Counted from the stretch's first letter, positions 1-10,731 are shown. The stretch: 64,000 nt of DNA from Streptomyces sp. NBC_01408 (GCF_026340255.1 NZ_JAPEPJ010000001.1:1543001-1607000); one strand, 5' to 3'. Program-made: numbers and translations. Notes: generated by a model not told the origin, from the sequence alone.

Positions 1-1
1 C

Positions 2-2254
<2,253 letters not shown>

Positions 2255-2257
2255 GTC

Positions 2258-2890
2258 GTGAGTGGAGCCACGGGCGCCGGACCGGCCGGGACTGGAGCGA
2301 ATGGTGCCCGTGGCCCCGCCACGGACTCCCAAGGGGGAACCGTGACGGATACCCGAGAACCGCAGCGGCAGGCCGGTGCGGAAACCGACCAGGACCGGCC
2401 CGCGCAGCCGTACCAGCCGCCGCAGGCCTACGCGGCCCCCTCGGGCCCGGGGGCGCCGCGCGGCGGCTCCCCGGCCTCCGCGCAGCGCAAGCCGCGTACG
2501 GGAGCCCGTACGGCACCCAGGACGCGCAAGGCGCGGCTGCGGGTGGCCAAGGCGGACCCCTGGTCGGTGATGAAGGTCAGCTTCCTGCTGTCGATCGCGC
2601 TGGGCATCTGCACGGTCGTGGCCGCGGCGGTGCTGTGGATGGTCATGGACGCGATGAGCGTCTTCTCGACCGTCGGCGGCACCATCAGCGAGGCGACCGG
2701 GTCGAACGAGAGCAACGGCTTCGACCTCCAGTCGTTCCTGTCGCTGCCGCGCGTACTGATCTTCACGTCGGTGATCGCGGTGATCGACGTGGTGCTGGCG
2801 ACGGCACTGGCGACGCTGGGCGCGTTCATCTACAACCTGTCGGCGGGCTTCGTCGGCGGTGTGGAGCTGACGCTCGCGGAGGACGAGTGA
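2258..2890 (+). CDS. DUF3566 transmembrane protein
   Basis: This is a small membrane protein of the actinobacterial DUF3566 family, which is usually encoded directly after gyrA (Rv0007 position in mycobacteria). The N-terminal ~100 residues are disordered and rich in Pro/Ala/Gly/Arg. Two hydrophobic segments follow (about residues 108-130 and 165-195), and the C-terminus is short and acidic. The GTG at 2258 has a GAGGAG site overlapping the gyrA stop region. An in-frame GTG at 2342 with AAGGGGG upstream is an equally credible start and would remove 28 residues. The molecular function is unknown. Synteny with gyrase and cell-division genes has been taken as a hint of an envelope or division role, but nothing in the sequence proves it. 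Confidence 0.85.
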   Translation: MSGATGAGPAGTGANGARGPATDSQGGTVTDTREPQRQAGAETDQDRPAQPYQPPQAYAAPSGPGAPRGGSPASAQRKPRTGARTAPRTRKARLRVAKADPWSVMKVSFLLSIALGICTVVAAAVLWMVMDAMSVFSTVGGTISEATGSNESNGFDLQSFLSLPRVLIFTSVIAVIDVVLATALATLGAFIYNLSAGFVGGVELTLAEDE

Positions 2891-2931
2891 CCGGCTGACT
2901 GACCTGCGGGGACGTCGGCTGGGAACGGATT

Positions 2932-2960
2932 TTGGCTGGACCCGCTCCGTGCGCTAACCT
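2932..2960 (+). promoter_or_regulatory. Promoter of tRNA-Ile
   Basis: TTGGCT (2932-2937) and TAACCT (2955-2960) are separated by 17 bp and lie 25 bp before the mature tRNA-Ile. They match a vegetative sigma (HrdB-type) promoter. Confidence 0.6.
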
Positions 2961-2985
2961 TCAGGAGTCAGCGCGCAGCGCGGAT

Positions 2986-3059
2986 GGGGCTATAGCTCAG
3001 TTGGTTAGAGCGCATCCCTGATAAGGATGAGGCCACAGGTTCAAATCCTGTTAGCCCCA
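2986..3059 (+). tRNA. tRNA-Ile(GAT)
   Basis: The 74-nt cloverleaf has acceptor stem GGGGCTA/TAGCCCC, discriminator A at 3059, anticodon stem CATCC/GGATG with loop CTGATAA (anticodon GAT) and a T-loop TTCAAAT. The 3' CCA is not encoded. It lies downstream of gyrA, the position of ileT in many actinobacteria. Confidence 0.97.
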
Positions 3060-3065
3060 CAGTGT

Positions 3066-3100
3066 CGAAGACCCCCAGGCCCAAGGCCTGGGGGTCTTCG
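3066..3100 (+). terminator. Terminator after tRNA-Ile
   Basis: A perfect 16-bp stem (arms 3066-3081 and 3085-3100) with a 3-nt loop lies immediately after the tRNA. Confidence 0.85.
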
Positions 3101-3204
3101 TCGTTGGGCCAGTTGGCGGACCGCCAGGTCACCGATCGGTATCGGCCGGTGTGTATTGTTGGGCGCCAGAAGTCCCCTACGTCAACGAAAGACGAGGTCG
3201 CGCG

Positions 3205-3339
3205 GTGAAGAAGCTGCTCCTGGTCGCACTGGCCGCCATCGGCGGGCTCCTCGTGTACCGCCAGATCCAGGCGGACCGCGCCGAGCAGGACCTGTGGACG
3301 GAGGCAACTGACTCCGTGCCCTCTGGTTCCGGTGTGTGA
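3205..3339 (+). CDS. DLW-39 family small membrane protein
   Basis: This is a 44-residue peptide with start motif MKKLLLVALAAIGGLLVYRQ and a conserved DLW motif (residues 28-30) that gives the actinobacterial DLW-39 family its name. One hydrophobic N-terminal segment (residues 3-18) implies membrane association. The GTG start follows a weak GAGG site. An upstream in-frame ATG at 3151 would add 18 residues with no family similarity and was not chosen. The function is unknown. A Rho-independent hairpin follows at 3361. Confidence 0.8.
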   Translation: MKKLLLVALAAIGGLLVYRQIQADRAEQDLWTEATDSVPSGSGV

Positions 3340-3360
3340 GACCCAAGGCTGATCCCATGA

Positions 3361-3391
3361 AGCCCCGGCTGCCGCTGCGGCCGGGGCTTTG
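3361..3391 (+). terminator. Terminator after the DLW-39 gene
   Basis: A 9-bp GC-rich stem (3361-3369 with 3380-3388) is followed by a short T run, 22 bp after the stop. Confidence 0.75.
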
Positions 3392-3461
3392 TGCTGTTCT
3401 GTGACAAAAAGTTACGTTATGCAAAGATTTGGCTTGCGCTAGCAAAGTCGGGGTGGGCGTG

Positions 3462-4787
3462 ATGGGTCGGGTACGGACGTCAGTGCGGGTGGGGGCCGTG
3501 GCGGGGTCGGCGGCCCTGGGCCTGGCAGCCGTTCTGCCGGGGACGGCGAGTGCGGAGGGCGCGGCGCCGCAGCCCGTTCCGACGTACCGCGCCGCGGACG
3601 GCGCGAAGGCGGTCGAGGGCAAGCCCTCCACCGCGGACGCCCCGCAGATCGAGGCGGGCGGCGTCTACAAGGACACGATCGCCCCGGGGGAGCGCGTGTA
3701 CCGGCTCGTCCTGGAGAAGGACGAGTCCAACGTCTACGTCTCGGCCGTGGTCAGTCCCGCCCTGGGCGCGAAGGTGACCGGCAGCGACAGCATCGAGGTG
3801 GAGATCATGACCACCGCCGGCCGCTCCTGCCCGCGCAGCACCGGCCGGACGAACTTCGGCTACGACCCGGTGCCCATCAGCGCCGCCGGTGTCCGCTGGG
3901 GCACGGAGGACGAGGAGTGCGCGCCCGCCGGCATCTACTACGCCAAGGTGACCCGCACCGCGGCCAAGGGCTCCGACCAGAGCCCCTGGCCGCTGGAGCT
4001 CAAGGTCCAGCGGGAGCCCGGCCGCGGCGCGGGCGCCCCCACCACCGCGCCCAGCGCCTGGCCTTCGGGGGCCCCGGCCCTGCCCGGCACCGAGTCGGTG
4101 GCCCGCACCGGCGGGACCGGCTTCAACGACGCCCGCGCCCTGGGCGCCGGGGTGTGGCGCGACGAGATGCGGCCCGGCCAGACCCGCTTCTACCGGGTCC
4201 CGCTGGACTGGGGCCAGCAGCTGGGCCTGAGCGCCGAACTGGCCTCCGCCAAGCTGACCAAGCAGTACGGCTCCGCCTCCAACGGGCTCACCGTGTCCCT
4301 GTACAGCCCCTACCGCGGCCTGGTCTCGTACAAGGACGTCTCCTACGACGGCAAGCAGGCCGGGGTCACCCTGGAGAAGACCCCGCCCGTCGCGTACGAG
4401 AACCGTTTCTCCACCGACCAGGACCTCAAGCACGTGGGGATCGCCGGCTGGTACTACGTCGCGGTGACGATGGGCGGCAAGGTCGCCGAGTTCACCGAGG
4501 ATGCGGTCCCCGTGCCGCTGACCCTGCGGCTGGACCTCGCCGGCGACCCCGCCAAGGCGCCCGCGTACAAGGGCAGTCCGGCCGCCGGAGGGTTCGGGGT
4601 CGACGAGCGGGACCGGGCCGCCGCTAAGGAGGGCCTCACCGCGCCGGAGGCGGCCGAGGCCGCCGACGAGCAGTCCGTGATGCGGGTCGTGGCCGCGGCC
4701 GGGTTCTCCGCGGGGACGCTGCTGCTGCTCGTACTGGGCGGCTGGACCCTGCTCGCGCGGCGCGGCCGGGGCGCTACAGCTGGGTGA
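3462..4787 (+). CDS. Secreted, C-terminally membrane-anchored protein
   Basis: I do not recognise a named family. The protein (about 441 residues from ATG 3462) has a signal peptide with a basic start, an Ala/Gly/Leu core and a likely cleavage after ASA near residue 30. It ends in one transmembrane helix followed by an Arg-rich tail, so most of it should be outside the cell and anchored. Two segments resemble each other: 'GGVYKDTIAPGERVYR' (about residue 70) and 'GVWRDEMRPGQTRFYR' (about residue 230). This pattern is like PPC-type beta-sandwich repeats. GTG 3459 and TTG 3429 are alternative starts. Its 3' end overlaps the convergent kinase gene by 14 bp. Confidence 0.7.
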   Translation: MGRVRTSVRVGAVAGSAALGLAAVLPGTASAEGAAPQPVPTYRAADGAKAVEGKPSTADAPQIEAGGVYKDTIAPGERVYRLVLEKDESNVYVSAVVSPALGAKVTGSDSIEVEIMTTAGRSCPRSTGRTNFGYDPVPISAAGVRWGTEDEECAPAGIYYAKVTRTAAKGSDQSPWPLELKVQREPGRGAGAPTTAPSAWPSGAPALPGTESVARTGGTGFNDARALGAGVWRDEMRPGQTRFYRVPLDWGQQLGLSAELASAKLTKQYGSASNGLTVSLYSPYRGLVSYKDVSYDGKQAGVTLEKTPPVAYENRFSTDQDLKHVGIAGWYYVAVTMGGKVAEFTEDAVPVPLTLRLDLAGDPAKAPAYKGSPAAGGFGVDERDRAAAKEGLTAPEAAEAADEQSVMRVVAAAGFSAGTLLLLVLGGWTLLARRGRGATAG

Positions 4788-6081
4788 GGGCCCAGGTGCC
4801 CACGGCGAAGCAGAGCAGCGCCAGGGCCAGGATCCCGGCCGTCACCTTCGCCGGGGGCGGGGCGACGCCGCCGGTGCGGGCCACCGGGTGCGCTGCGGTG
4901 ACGGGCTCGGGCAGCGGGGCCGCCGGGGCGGGCACCACGGCGGGCGCCACCGGAGGTGGCAGGTGGAAACTGCCCGTCTCCGAGGGTCCGTACGAAGGCG
5001 CCGGGGCGGGGGCGGCCGAGTACATGGGGACCGTGGTGCCCGCGGCGAGCAGGCCGGGGCCCGCGGCCGCCGTCGCGGCGGTGCCGCGCGGATCGGTACG
5101 GGTGACCTCGGCCGGGAACGCCGTTGCGGAGGTCTCCGGGGCCGTGGCCATGCCCGGCACCACCGAGGCCGTCGGCGCTTCCGGGGTCACGGCGGCCGTG
5201 CTCTGGGGACCCTGAGGGCCGAAACCGGGCGGGAGCGGGCCGAGTTGGTCGAACACCTCCACCGGGTCCTCGCCCGGGGCGGGCGGCGGGAGCAGCTCCA
5301 CGGCCTCGGCGAGGGCCTTGCGCGCGCCCGTGGCCGTACGGAACCGGCTCTGGGGGTCGGGCTGGAGGAGACCGGCCAGGACGTCCCACAGCGGCGCGGG
5401 GACGCCTTCCGGGGCCCCGGGGGTGCCGTGGGCGAGGAAGTGCTCCACCAGGGCCTGGGAGTCGGGCTTGCGGCCGTGCAGGAGGTACAGGGCGACCAGT
5501 CCGACGGCGAAGAGGTCCGCGGGGAAGTCCGGTTCGGCGCCCATGAGTTGTTCGGGGGCGAAATAACCCGGCGTGCCGACCACGTAGTTGGTCTCGGTCA
5601 GCCGGGGCTCGCCCTTGCGCATCGAGATGCCGAAGTCGGACAGCCGCAGGTGCGGCCGTCCGCTTCCGGTGGCCTCCATCAGGATGTTGGCCGGTTTGAT
5701 GTCGCGGTGGACGACGCCCTCCGCGTGAACCGCCGCCAGCCCCGACAGGAGCTGGTCGAGCAGCGCGCACACGAAACGGGGCGGCAGTGGCCCGTAGTCC
5801 CCGATCACGTGGCCGAGGGAACCGCCGGCGACCAGGTCCATCGTGAAGAGGACCTTGTCGTCGTCCGCCGCCCAGCTGGCCGGGGCCAGCACGTGCGGGT
5901 GGTCGATGCGCAGGGCTTGCTCCCGCACGAAGCGCAGGAGCGTGTGGGCGTCGCTCTGCAGGAGGACCTTGGCGGCCACGTACCGGCGCCGCCGGTGGTC
6001 CCAGGCACGCCAGACGGCGCCCGCGCCACCGCGCCCGATCGGATCGATCAGTTCGTACCGACCGGCGAAGACCTCACCCAT
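4774..6081 (-). CDS. Ser/Thr protein kinase, membrane-anchored, no PASTA domains
   Basis: This is a Hanks-type kinase of 435 residues. The Gly-rich loop is GRGGAGAV (residues 17-24), the ATP-binding Lys is Lys38 (AAKVL), the catalytic loop is HRDIKPAN (Asp127), and DFG starts at Asp149, followed by the activation segment ending GTPGYFAPEQ. A long Pro/Ala-rich linker (about 270-410) precedes a single C-terminal transmembrane helix that ends two residues before the stop, so there is essentially no extracellular sensor. Input is therefore probably intracellular or through a partner. The gene stands alone, convergent with the secreted protein gene and just downstream of an HTH regulator gene on the same strand. 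Confidence 0.92.
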   Translation of the reverse strand: MGEVFAGRYELIDPIGRGGAGAVWRAWDHRRRRYVAAKVLLQSDAHTLLRFVREQALRIDHPHVLAPASWAADDDKVLFTMDLVAGGSLGHVIGDYGPLPPRFVCALLDQLLSGLAAVHAEGVVHRDIKPANILMEATGSGRPHLRLSDFGISMRKGEPRLTETNYVVGTPGYFAPEQLMGAEPDFPADLFAVGLVALYLLHGRKPDSQALVEHFLAHGTPGAPEGVPAPLWDVLAGLLQPDPQSRFRTATGARKALAEAVELLPPPAPGEDPVEVFDQLGPLPPGFGPQGPQSTAAVTPEAPTASVVPGMATAPETSATAFPAEVTRTDPRGTAATAAAGPGLLAAGTTVPMYSAAPAPAPSYGPSETGSFHLPPPVAPAVVPAPAAPLPEPVTAAHPVARTGGVAPPPAKVTAGILALALLCFAVGTWALTQL

Positions 6082-6126
6082 CGCTGTGCCCGTCCCCCGT
6101 CACCCGTTGTCCGCTTGCCGTGCGTG

Positions 6127-6675
6127 TCAGTTCTGGTGGGCCTCGTAGTGGGCGACCGCGTCGGCGGTGCGGCCCGCGCCGTACACCCGGAGGAACTCTG
6201 CCAGTTCCGGGTGGCTGGGGGCGAGGGTGTCCGCCGCGTCGATGATGTCACCGGCCGCGGAGACCGAGCGCAGCAGCGACTGGATCTCGCGGACGACGCG
6301 CTTGACGGTGGGGGCGCCGGAGCTGGCGGGGGTCTGTCCGCTGTTGCTGAGGACGGAGCCCCCCTGGGTCTTCTTGATCTCGTCCATCCGGTCGGTCGCC
6401 TCCGCCGCGCTGACGCTCCCGTCGGCCACCTGGCCGGCGAGGTCCTGGAGGGCCTGGACGCGCTGGACCACGGCAGGATTGCCGATCTTGGCGCGCTGGC
6501 CGCTCATCAGCTGGGACAGCATGGGCGCCGACAGTCCGAGGACGGCAGCGAGGCGGGCCTGGTTCAGACCGAGATCATCTATGAGCCGGCGGAAGAGCGC
6601 TCCGAGCGGCTCCCCGTACCAACTGCGCTGAAGCTCTCTGGCTCTGGCCGTAGCCTCTTGCTGTACTGCGTCCAC
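6127..6675 (-). CDS. HTH (XRE-type) DNA-binding regulator
   Basis: A 182-residue cytoplasmic protein whose residues ~20-65 form a helix-turn-helix (LGLNQARLAAVLGLSAPMLS is the helix pair), followed by an alpha-helical domain of unknown role. The GTG at 6675 was chosen because AAGGGGAG lies 8 bp upstream. The longer frame up to 6825 runs into the tRNA-Ala promoter region. The gene is 45 bp upstream of the kinase gene on the same strand, so the two may be cotranscribed and the regulator could be a kinase target. That link is inference from position only. Targets cannot be predicted from the sequence. Confidence 0.8.
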   Translation of the reverse strand: MDAVQQEATARARELQRSWYGEPLGALFRRLIDDLGLNQARLAAVLGLSAPMLSQLMSGQRAKIGNPAVVQRVQALQDLAGQVADGSVSAAEATDRMDEIKKTQGGSVLSNSGQTPASSGAPTVKRVVREIQSLLRSVSAAGDIIDAADTLAPSHPELAEFLRVYGAGRTADAVAHYEAHQN

Positions 6676-6836
6676 GCTTACTACTCCCCTTCGCTGGTGC
6701 GAACCTCGCGAGCATCTTACGGAGAGTGGTCGCACGGCGGGAGTCCCTATCATTTTGCGGGAAGAGGGGGTACACCCGGTACTCTGTTCTGCGGAACGAC
6801 CGCTCCCCGTCCGGGGTACGGCCACGCCCGTTTCAC

Positions 6837-6909
6837 GGGGCCTTAGCTCAGTTGGTAGAGCGCTGCCTTTGCAAGGCAGATGTCAGGAGTTCGAATCTCC
6901 TAGGCTCCA
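6837..6909 (+). tRNA. tRNA-Ala(TGC)
   Basis: The 73-nt cloverleaf has acceptor GGGGCCT/AGGCTCC (one G-U), anticodon arm CTGCC-TTTGCAA-GGCAG (anticodon TGC), T-arm AGGAG-TTCGAAT-CTCCT and discriminator A at 6909. CCA is not encoded. A possible promoter is TTGCGG (6755) with TACTCT (6780), though the 19-bp spacing is long. Confidence 0.97.
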
Positions 6910-6914
6910 CTTTC

Positions 6915-6957
6915 AATGACCCCCCTGACCTGCGTAGACGCGGTCAGGGGGGTCATT
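6915..6957 (+). terminator. Terminator after tRNA-Ala
   Basis: A 16-bp perfect stem (6915-6930 with 6942-6957) is followed by a T-rich tract. The loop can itself pair GCGT/ACGC. Confidence 0.88.
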
Positions 6958-7012
6958 CTTTTGATAGGTGCGGCTTCATGCGGTGCGGTGGTCCGGCGGC
7001 CTCATCGGGGGC

Positions 7013-8503
7013 TCAGCGGCGGGCTGTTGGGGCGCCGGTCCGCAGCAGGGTCGCCGTCAGGGCGATCGCCGTCAGGAGGAGTGCGGCTCCGAGGGCGAAG
7101 GCCAGGTGGTACCCGCCGGTGAGGGCTTCGGCGGGGGTGGCGCCGGTCCGGGCGAGGGACTCGGTGCGGGAGGCCGCGAGGGTGGAGAGGACGGCGACGC
7201 CGAGGGCCATGCCGATCTGCTGGGTGGTGTTGAACAGGCCCGAGGCGAGTCCTGCGTCCTCGTGGTCGGCGCCGGACATGCCCAGCGTCGTGAGGGCGGG
7301 CAGGGCCAGGCCGAAGCCGGCCGCCAGGAGCATCACCGGGAGCAGGTCGGTGACGTAGTCGGCGTCCACCGGCAGCCGGGTCAGCAGGCCCAGGGCCAGG
7401 GCGAGCAGGGCGAGGCCGGCCAGCAGGACCCGGTGTTCGCCGAAGCGGGAGTTCAGCCGGGCCGAGACGCCGAGGGAGACCGCGCCGATCACCAGGGCCG
7501 CGGGGAGCATGGCCAGGCCCGTCTCGGCGGCTCCGTAGCCCTTGACCTTCTGGAGGTAGAGGGCGACCAGGATCTGGAAGGAGAAGAGCGCGGCCACCAT
7601 CAGCATCTGGACGAGGTTCGCGCCCACCACCGTCCTCGAACGGAAGATCCGCAGCGGCAGCAGCGGGATGCGGGCCTTCGCCTGACGCAGGGTGAAGGCG
7701 GCCAGCAGGGCGAAGGCGAGGGCCCCGAGGCCGAGGGTGTGCGGGGAGGTCCAGCCGTACCGCTCCACCTCGACCACGGTGTAGATGCCCAGCATCAGCC
7801 CGGCGGTGACGAGGGCCGCACCGAGTACGTCGGCACCCGCGCGCGGTCCCGGTCCGCCGCGGGCGCCGTCGGCGGGGAGCGCGGGCTGGGCCAGCAGGAG
7901 GGCGGCGAGCCCGATCGGCAGGTTGATGAAGAAGATCCAGTGCCAGTCGAGGGCATCGGTGAGGACTCCGCCGAGGACCTGGCCGAGGGAGGCCCCGGCC
8001 GCGCCGGTGAAGGAGAACACGGCGATCGCCTTGGCGCGTTCGCGGGGTGCGGTGAACAAGGTGACCAGGATGCCCAGGCTGACGGCGGAGGCCATCGCGC
8101 TGCCGAGGCCCTGGAGGAAGCGGGCCGCGATCAGGACGCCGGGGGAGGCGGCGAATCCGGCGAGCACCGAGGCGGCGGTGAAGACGGTGGTCCCGGCCAG
8201 GAACATCCGCTTGCGGCCGATCAGGTCGCCGAGGCGTCCGGCGAGGAGCAGCAGGCTGCCGAAGGCGATCAGGTAGGCGTTGACCACCCAGCTCAGGCCG
8301 GCGGGGGTGAAGCCCAGGTCGTTCTGGATGGCGGGCATCGCGACGGTGACGATGCTGCCGTCGAGGATCGTCATCAGCATGCCCGTGGAGAGCACGGTGA
8401 GGGCGGTCCAGCGGGAGCGCAGTCCGCGCTGTCCGTGCCCGGCCGGGGCGGGGGCGGCGGGAGTTGAAGGGGCTGCGGTGGCGGAGGGGGAAGCGGCGGG
8501 CAT
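7013..8503 (-). CDS. MFS drug exporter, DHA2 (EmrB/QacA) family
   Basis: This is a 496-residue proton-driven multidrug efflux pump of the 14-transmembrane-helix DHA2 family. Visible signatures are the TM1 motif 'LDGSIVTVAMPAIQNDLG', the loop 2-3 motif 'GRLGDLIGRKRMFL' (motif A, about residues 88-101) and a motif C-like Gly-rich segment 'GAAGASLGQVLGG' in TM5. A Pro/Ala-rich N-terminal extension of about 25 residues precedes TM1. The start has a GGAGAG site. It is divergent from a MarR regulator with 93 bp between them holding two dyads, the usual layout of a repressor and the exporter it controls. The substrate is unknown. Confidence 0.92.
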   Translation of the reverse strand: MPAASPSATAAPSTPAAPAPAGHGQRGLRSRWTALTVLSTGMLMTILDGSIVTVAMPAIQNDLGFTPAGLSWVVNAYLIAFGSLLLLAGRLGDLIGRKRMFLAGTTVFTAASVLAGFAASPGVLIAARFLQGLGSAMASAVSLGILVTLFTAPRERAKAIAVFSFTGAAGASLGQVLGGVLTDALDWHWIFFINLPIGLAALLLAQPALPADGARGGPGPRAGADVLGAALVTAGLMLGIYTVVEVERYGWTSPHTLGLGALAFALLAAFTLRQAKARIPLLPLRIFRSRTVVGANLVQMLMVAALFSFQILVALYLQKVKGYGAAETGLAMLPAALVIGAVSLGVSARLNSRFGEHRVLLAGLALLALALGLLTRLPVDADYVTDLLPVMLLAAGFGLALPALTTLGMSGADHEDAGLASGLFNTTQQIGMALGVAVLSTLAASRTESLARTGATPAEALTGGYHLAFALGAALLLTAIALTATLLRTGAPTARR

Positions 8504-8546
8504 CGGTCTCTCCAGTCAGTGAGGGCGACTGGTGTGACCGTAGCAG

Positions 8547-8590
8547 ATAGTTTTGTTGCAGACTATTTTCTTCGGATCGAAGATTAGAGT
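8547..8590. promoter_or_regulatory. MFS/marR divergent operator and promoter region
   Basis: There are two dyads: ATAGT/ACTAT (8547-8551 and 8562-8566) and TCTTCG-GAT-CGAAGA (8569-8583). A TAGAGT -10 element (8585-8590) lies 6 bp before the marR ATG, which implies a leaderless marR transcript. The second dyad would then lie between its -35 and -10 elements, which is consistent with autorepression. Confidence 0.6.
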
Positions 8591-8596
8591 GGAGTC

Positions 8597-9076
8597 ATGA
8601 CCGCCATGGCGCCCACCCGGACCGAGCCCGACCTCTCCTTCCTCCTGGACCACACCAGCCACGTGCTGCGCACCCGCATGGCAGCCGCGCTGGACGAGAT
8701 CGGGCTCACCGCCCGCATGCACTGCGTCCTGGTCCACGCGCTGGAGGAGGAGCGCACCCAGATCCAGCTCGCGGAGATCGGCGACATGGACAAGACGACG
8801 ATGGTCGTCACCGTGGACGCCCTGGAGAAGGCCGGACTGGCCGAGCGCAGGCCCTCCACCAAGGACCGCCGGGCCCGGATCATCGCCGTCACCGACAAGG
8901 GCGCGGCCGTCGCGGAGCAGAGCAGCCGGATCGTGGACCAGGTGCACGCCGACGCCCTCGCCTCCCTCTCCGACGCCGACCGCACCACCCTGCTCCGCGT
9001 CCTCGGCCTCCTCGCCGAAGGCGGCCTGGGGACCCCCTCCGACAGCCCCCGCCCGGCGCGCCGCGCCCGCCAGTGA
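8597..9076 (+). CDS. MarR-family transcriptional regulator
   Basis: A 159-residue winged-helix dimeric regulator. The recognition region 'IQLAEIGDMDKTTMVVTVDALEKAGL' is split here by its key parts: the recognition helix is around DKTTMVVTVDALEKAGLAER (about residues 60-80) and the wing contains 'RRPSTKDRRARI', the typical MarR R-x-x-x-x-D-R-R pattern. It is divergent from the DHA2 exporter and probably represses it until a toxic ligand binds. The ATG at 8597 is only 6 bp after a good -10 element, so translation is probably leaderless. The GGAG next to the ATG is too close to act as a normal ribosome site. Confidence 0.9.
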   Translation: MTAMAPTRTEPDLSFLLDHTSHVLRTRMAAALDEIGLTARMHCVLVHALEEERTQIQLAEIGDMDKTTMVVTVDALEKAGLAERRPSTKDRRARIIAVTDKGAAVAEQSSRIVDQVHADALASLSDADRTTLLRVLGLLAEGGLGTPSDSPRPARRARQ

Positions 9077-9223
9077 CCGGCCCGGTGACCGGCCGGTGAG
9101 CCGCTGGTGACCCGCCGGTGGGTCCCCCGGACGGCCCAGTCGCTGGGCCGCCCGGGGCCCGGTGGCCGACAGTGGGAGAAGGCATCGCGCCAGGGGGTAC
9201 CACCACGCCGGAGGCGTACAGAC

Positions 9224-9772
9224 ATGGGAATCTTCGACTTCCTCAAGTCCGACAAGCAGAAGCGGCAAGAGGCCGCCGAGAAGGTGAAGGAGCAGGTCCA
9301 GCAGCAGGCGTCGGCGAAGGCGAGGCCTCCCGCGAGCCCGGCGGCCGACGCCGCCTCGGCCACCCGGGCGGCCGCCGAACGCATGGCGGCGGCCGCGCCG
9401 CCCAAGCCCGCGCCCAGGGCGGCGCCCGCGATGCCGACCCCCTCGTCCGCCGCGCACAAGGCCGTGCCCGCCGCCCCCAGGCCGGCCGGGATGCCGCCGA
9501 AGCCCTCCGCAGCCGGCATCCGGCCCGGAGCGGCGCACACCCCGACGCCGGGCTCGGCGGCGCACAAGGCCGTGCCCGCGGCTCCGGTCAAGCCCGCGCC
9601 CGCCGCGAAGAAGCGCACGTACACCGTCCAGCCCGGCGACTCGCTCTCCGCGATCGCCCGCCGCGAGCTCGGCAACGAGGCCCGCTGGCGCGAGCTCTAC
9701 GCCATGAACCAGCGCGTGGTCGGCCCCAATCCGGACCTCATCCGCCCCGGCATGATCCTCACTCTCCCCTAG
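9224..9772 (+). CDS. LysM-domain protein
   Basis: A 182-residue protein with a charged, helical N-terminus (MGIFDFLKSDKQKRQEAAEK), an Ala/Pro-rich linker that contains two copies of SAAHKAVPAA (about residues 81 and 116), and a C-terminal LysM domain (about 134-182, 'YTVQPGDSLSAIARRELGN'). LysM binds N-acetylglucosamine in peptidoglycan, but no signal peptide is visible. Either export is non-classical or the protein is cytoplasmic, as proposed for related LysM proteins. A GGAGG site precedes the ATG at 9224, which rules out the longer GTG-started frame. A strong bidirectional hairpin follows. Confidence 0.85.
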   Translation: MGIFDFLKSDKQKRQEAAEKVKEQVQQQASAKARPPASPAADAASATRAAAERMAAAAPPKPAPRAAPAMPTPSSAAHKAVPAAPRPAGMPPKPSAAGIRPGAAHTPTPGSAAHKAVPAAPVKPAPAAKKRTYTVQPGDSLSAIARRELGNEARWRELYAMNQRVVGPNPDLIRPGMILTLP

Positions 9773-9803
9773 GCCTCCCGCGAGGACACCCCCTAGGACA
9801 CAC

Positions 9804-9845
9804 GGAGGAGGGGCCCGGATCCAGTCGGATCCGGGCCCCTCCTCC
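9804..9845. terminator. Bidirectional terminator
   Basis: A perfect 19-bp stem (9804-9822 with 9827-9845) with a 4-nt loop lies between the convergent LysM and DUF5324-like genes. Confidence 0.85.
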
Positions 9846-9860
9846 TGCGGGCCGCGCGCC

Positions 9861-10556
9861 TCAGAGCTGCTTGTCCTCGGCCGTGCCGGAGCCCGTCTCG
9901 CGCTCCTTCTCCGCCAGCTCGTCGTCGAAGTTCGCCGGCTCGGCGTCCTGCGACGACAGCTCGGTCGCCGCCGGCGGCTCGACGAGCCAGTCCGGGTTCG
10001 ACTGCTGGTCCCACCACTTCCATGCCGCGAAGGCGGCGCCCGCCACCAGGCCGACCAGCACCACGCCCTTCAGCAGCCGTCCCGTACGGGCCCGCCGCTC
10101 GTGGCGGCGCACCAGCCGCTGGATCTCCTTCGGCGTCACCTGGCCGCGCAGCGCCGCCACCGCCGCCGCCGACCGGGACGCGGCCTCCTCGGCCACCGGC
10201 TGAGCCGCCGCCAGCGCGTTCTCCAGCCGCGGCTGCGTGTACTCGGCCGCCTGCCGCGCGGCCTGGCGCGTCTGCATCACCGCCTTCGTCGCAGCCCGGT
10301 CCACATTCGGCGGCACGTGCGAGCGCGCCGCCTTGAGCCGGGGATGCACATGGCAGTCGTAGGTCGTCCGGGCCTGCCGTGCGGCCTCGTTGGCCGCGTA
10401 CGACATCTTCGGCGCCAGCCGCTCATTCGCCTCATGCGCGTAATGCACCGCGGCATCCTTGGCGGACTCTGCGTACGGCGCCACCACTTCCGCCGCGTGC
10501 CTCACACTCTCCCTGGCGCTCTCGGCTGCCAGGCGCACGCTGTCCTTGCCGGTCAC
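9861..10556 (-). CDS. DUF5324-like alpha-helical membrane protein
   Basis: A 231-residue protein dominated by Ala/Glu/Arg-rich amphipathic helices (residues 1-140, YAESAKDAAVHYAHEANERL-type heptads), one transmembrane helix near 165-182 (VVLVGLVAGAAFAAWKWW) and an acidic C-terminal tail. It resembles the Streptomyces family annotated as DUF5324. The assignment is from memory of the pattern. The GTG at 10556 has a strong GGAGGAGG site; an ATG nine codons upstream lacks one. The function is unknown. It is divergent from the cyclophilin gene. Confidence 0.75.
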   Translation of the reverse strand: MTGKDSVRLAAESARESVRHAAEVVAPYAESAKDAAVHYAHEANERLAPKMSYAANEAARQARTTYDCHVHPRLKAARSHVPPNVDRAATKAVMQTRQAARQAAEYTQPRLENALAAAQPVAEEAASRSAAAVAALRGQVTPKEIQRLVRRHERRARTGRLLKGVVLVGLVAGAAFAAWKWWDQQSNPDWLVEPPAATELSSQDAEPANFDDELAEKERETGSGTAEDKQL

Positions 10557-10731
10557 GGGATCCTCCTCCTCGGTGGCGGACACAGTTCACCTTTCCACCC
10601 TTTGTCGGATCATGCCTGCCATACCGCTGCCGGGCATGCGTGACAGGGCATACGGGTGGACGATTTTCTGTGCGTCGCAGCGCTCCGTGCGAGGATCTGG
10701 ACCGACAGTGATGACTATGGAAGGCAGATCC

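Noticed and set aside
2986-3059. tRNA-Ile, tRNA-Ala or tRNA-Leu as integration sites for a mobile element
   Set aside because: No integrase gene, no direct repeat of the tRNA 3' end and no accessory gene content were found near any of the three.
4888-6846. Open frame of 652 codons antisense to the kinase and HTH genes
   Set aside because: It is rich in Arg/Gly with no recognisable domain and crosses two well-supported genes and the tRNA-Ala; an artefact of high GC.
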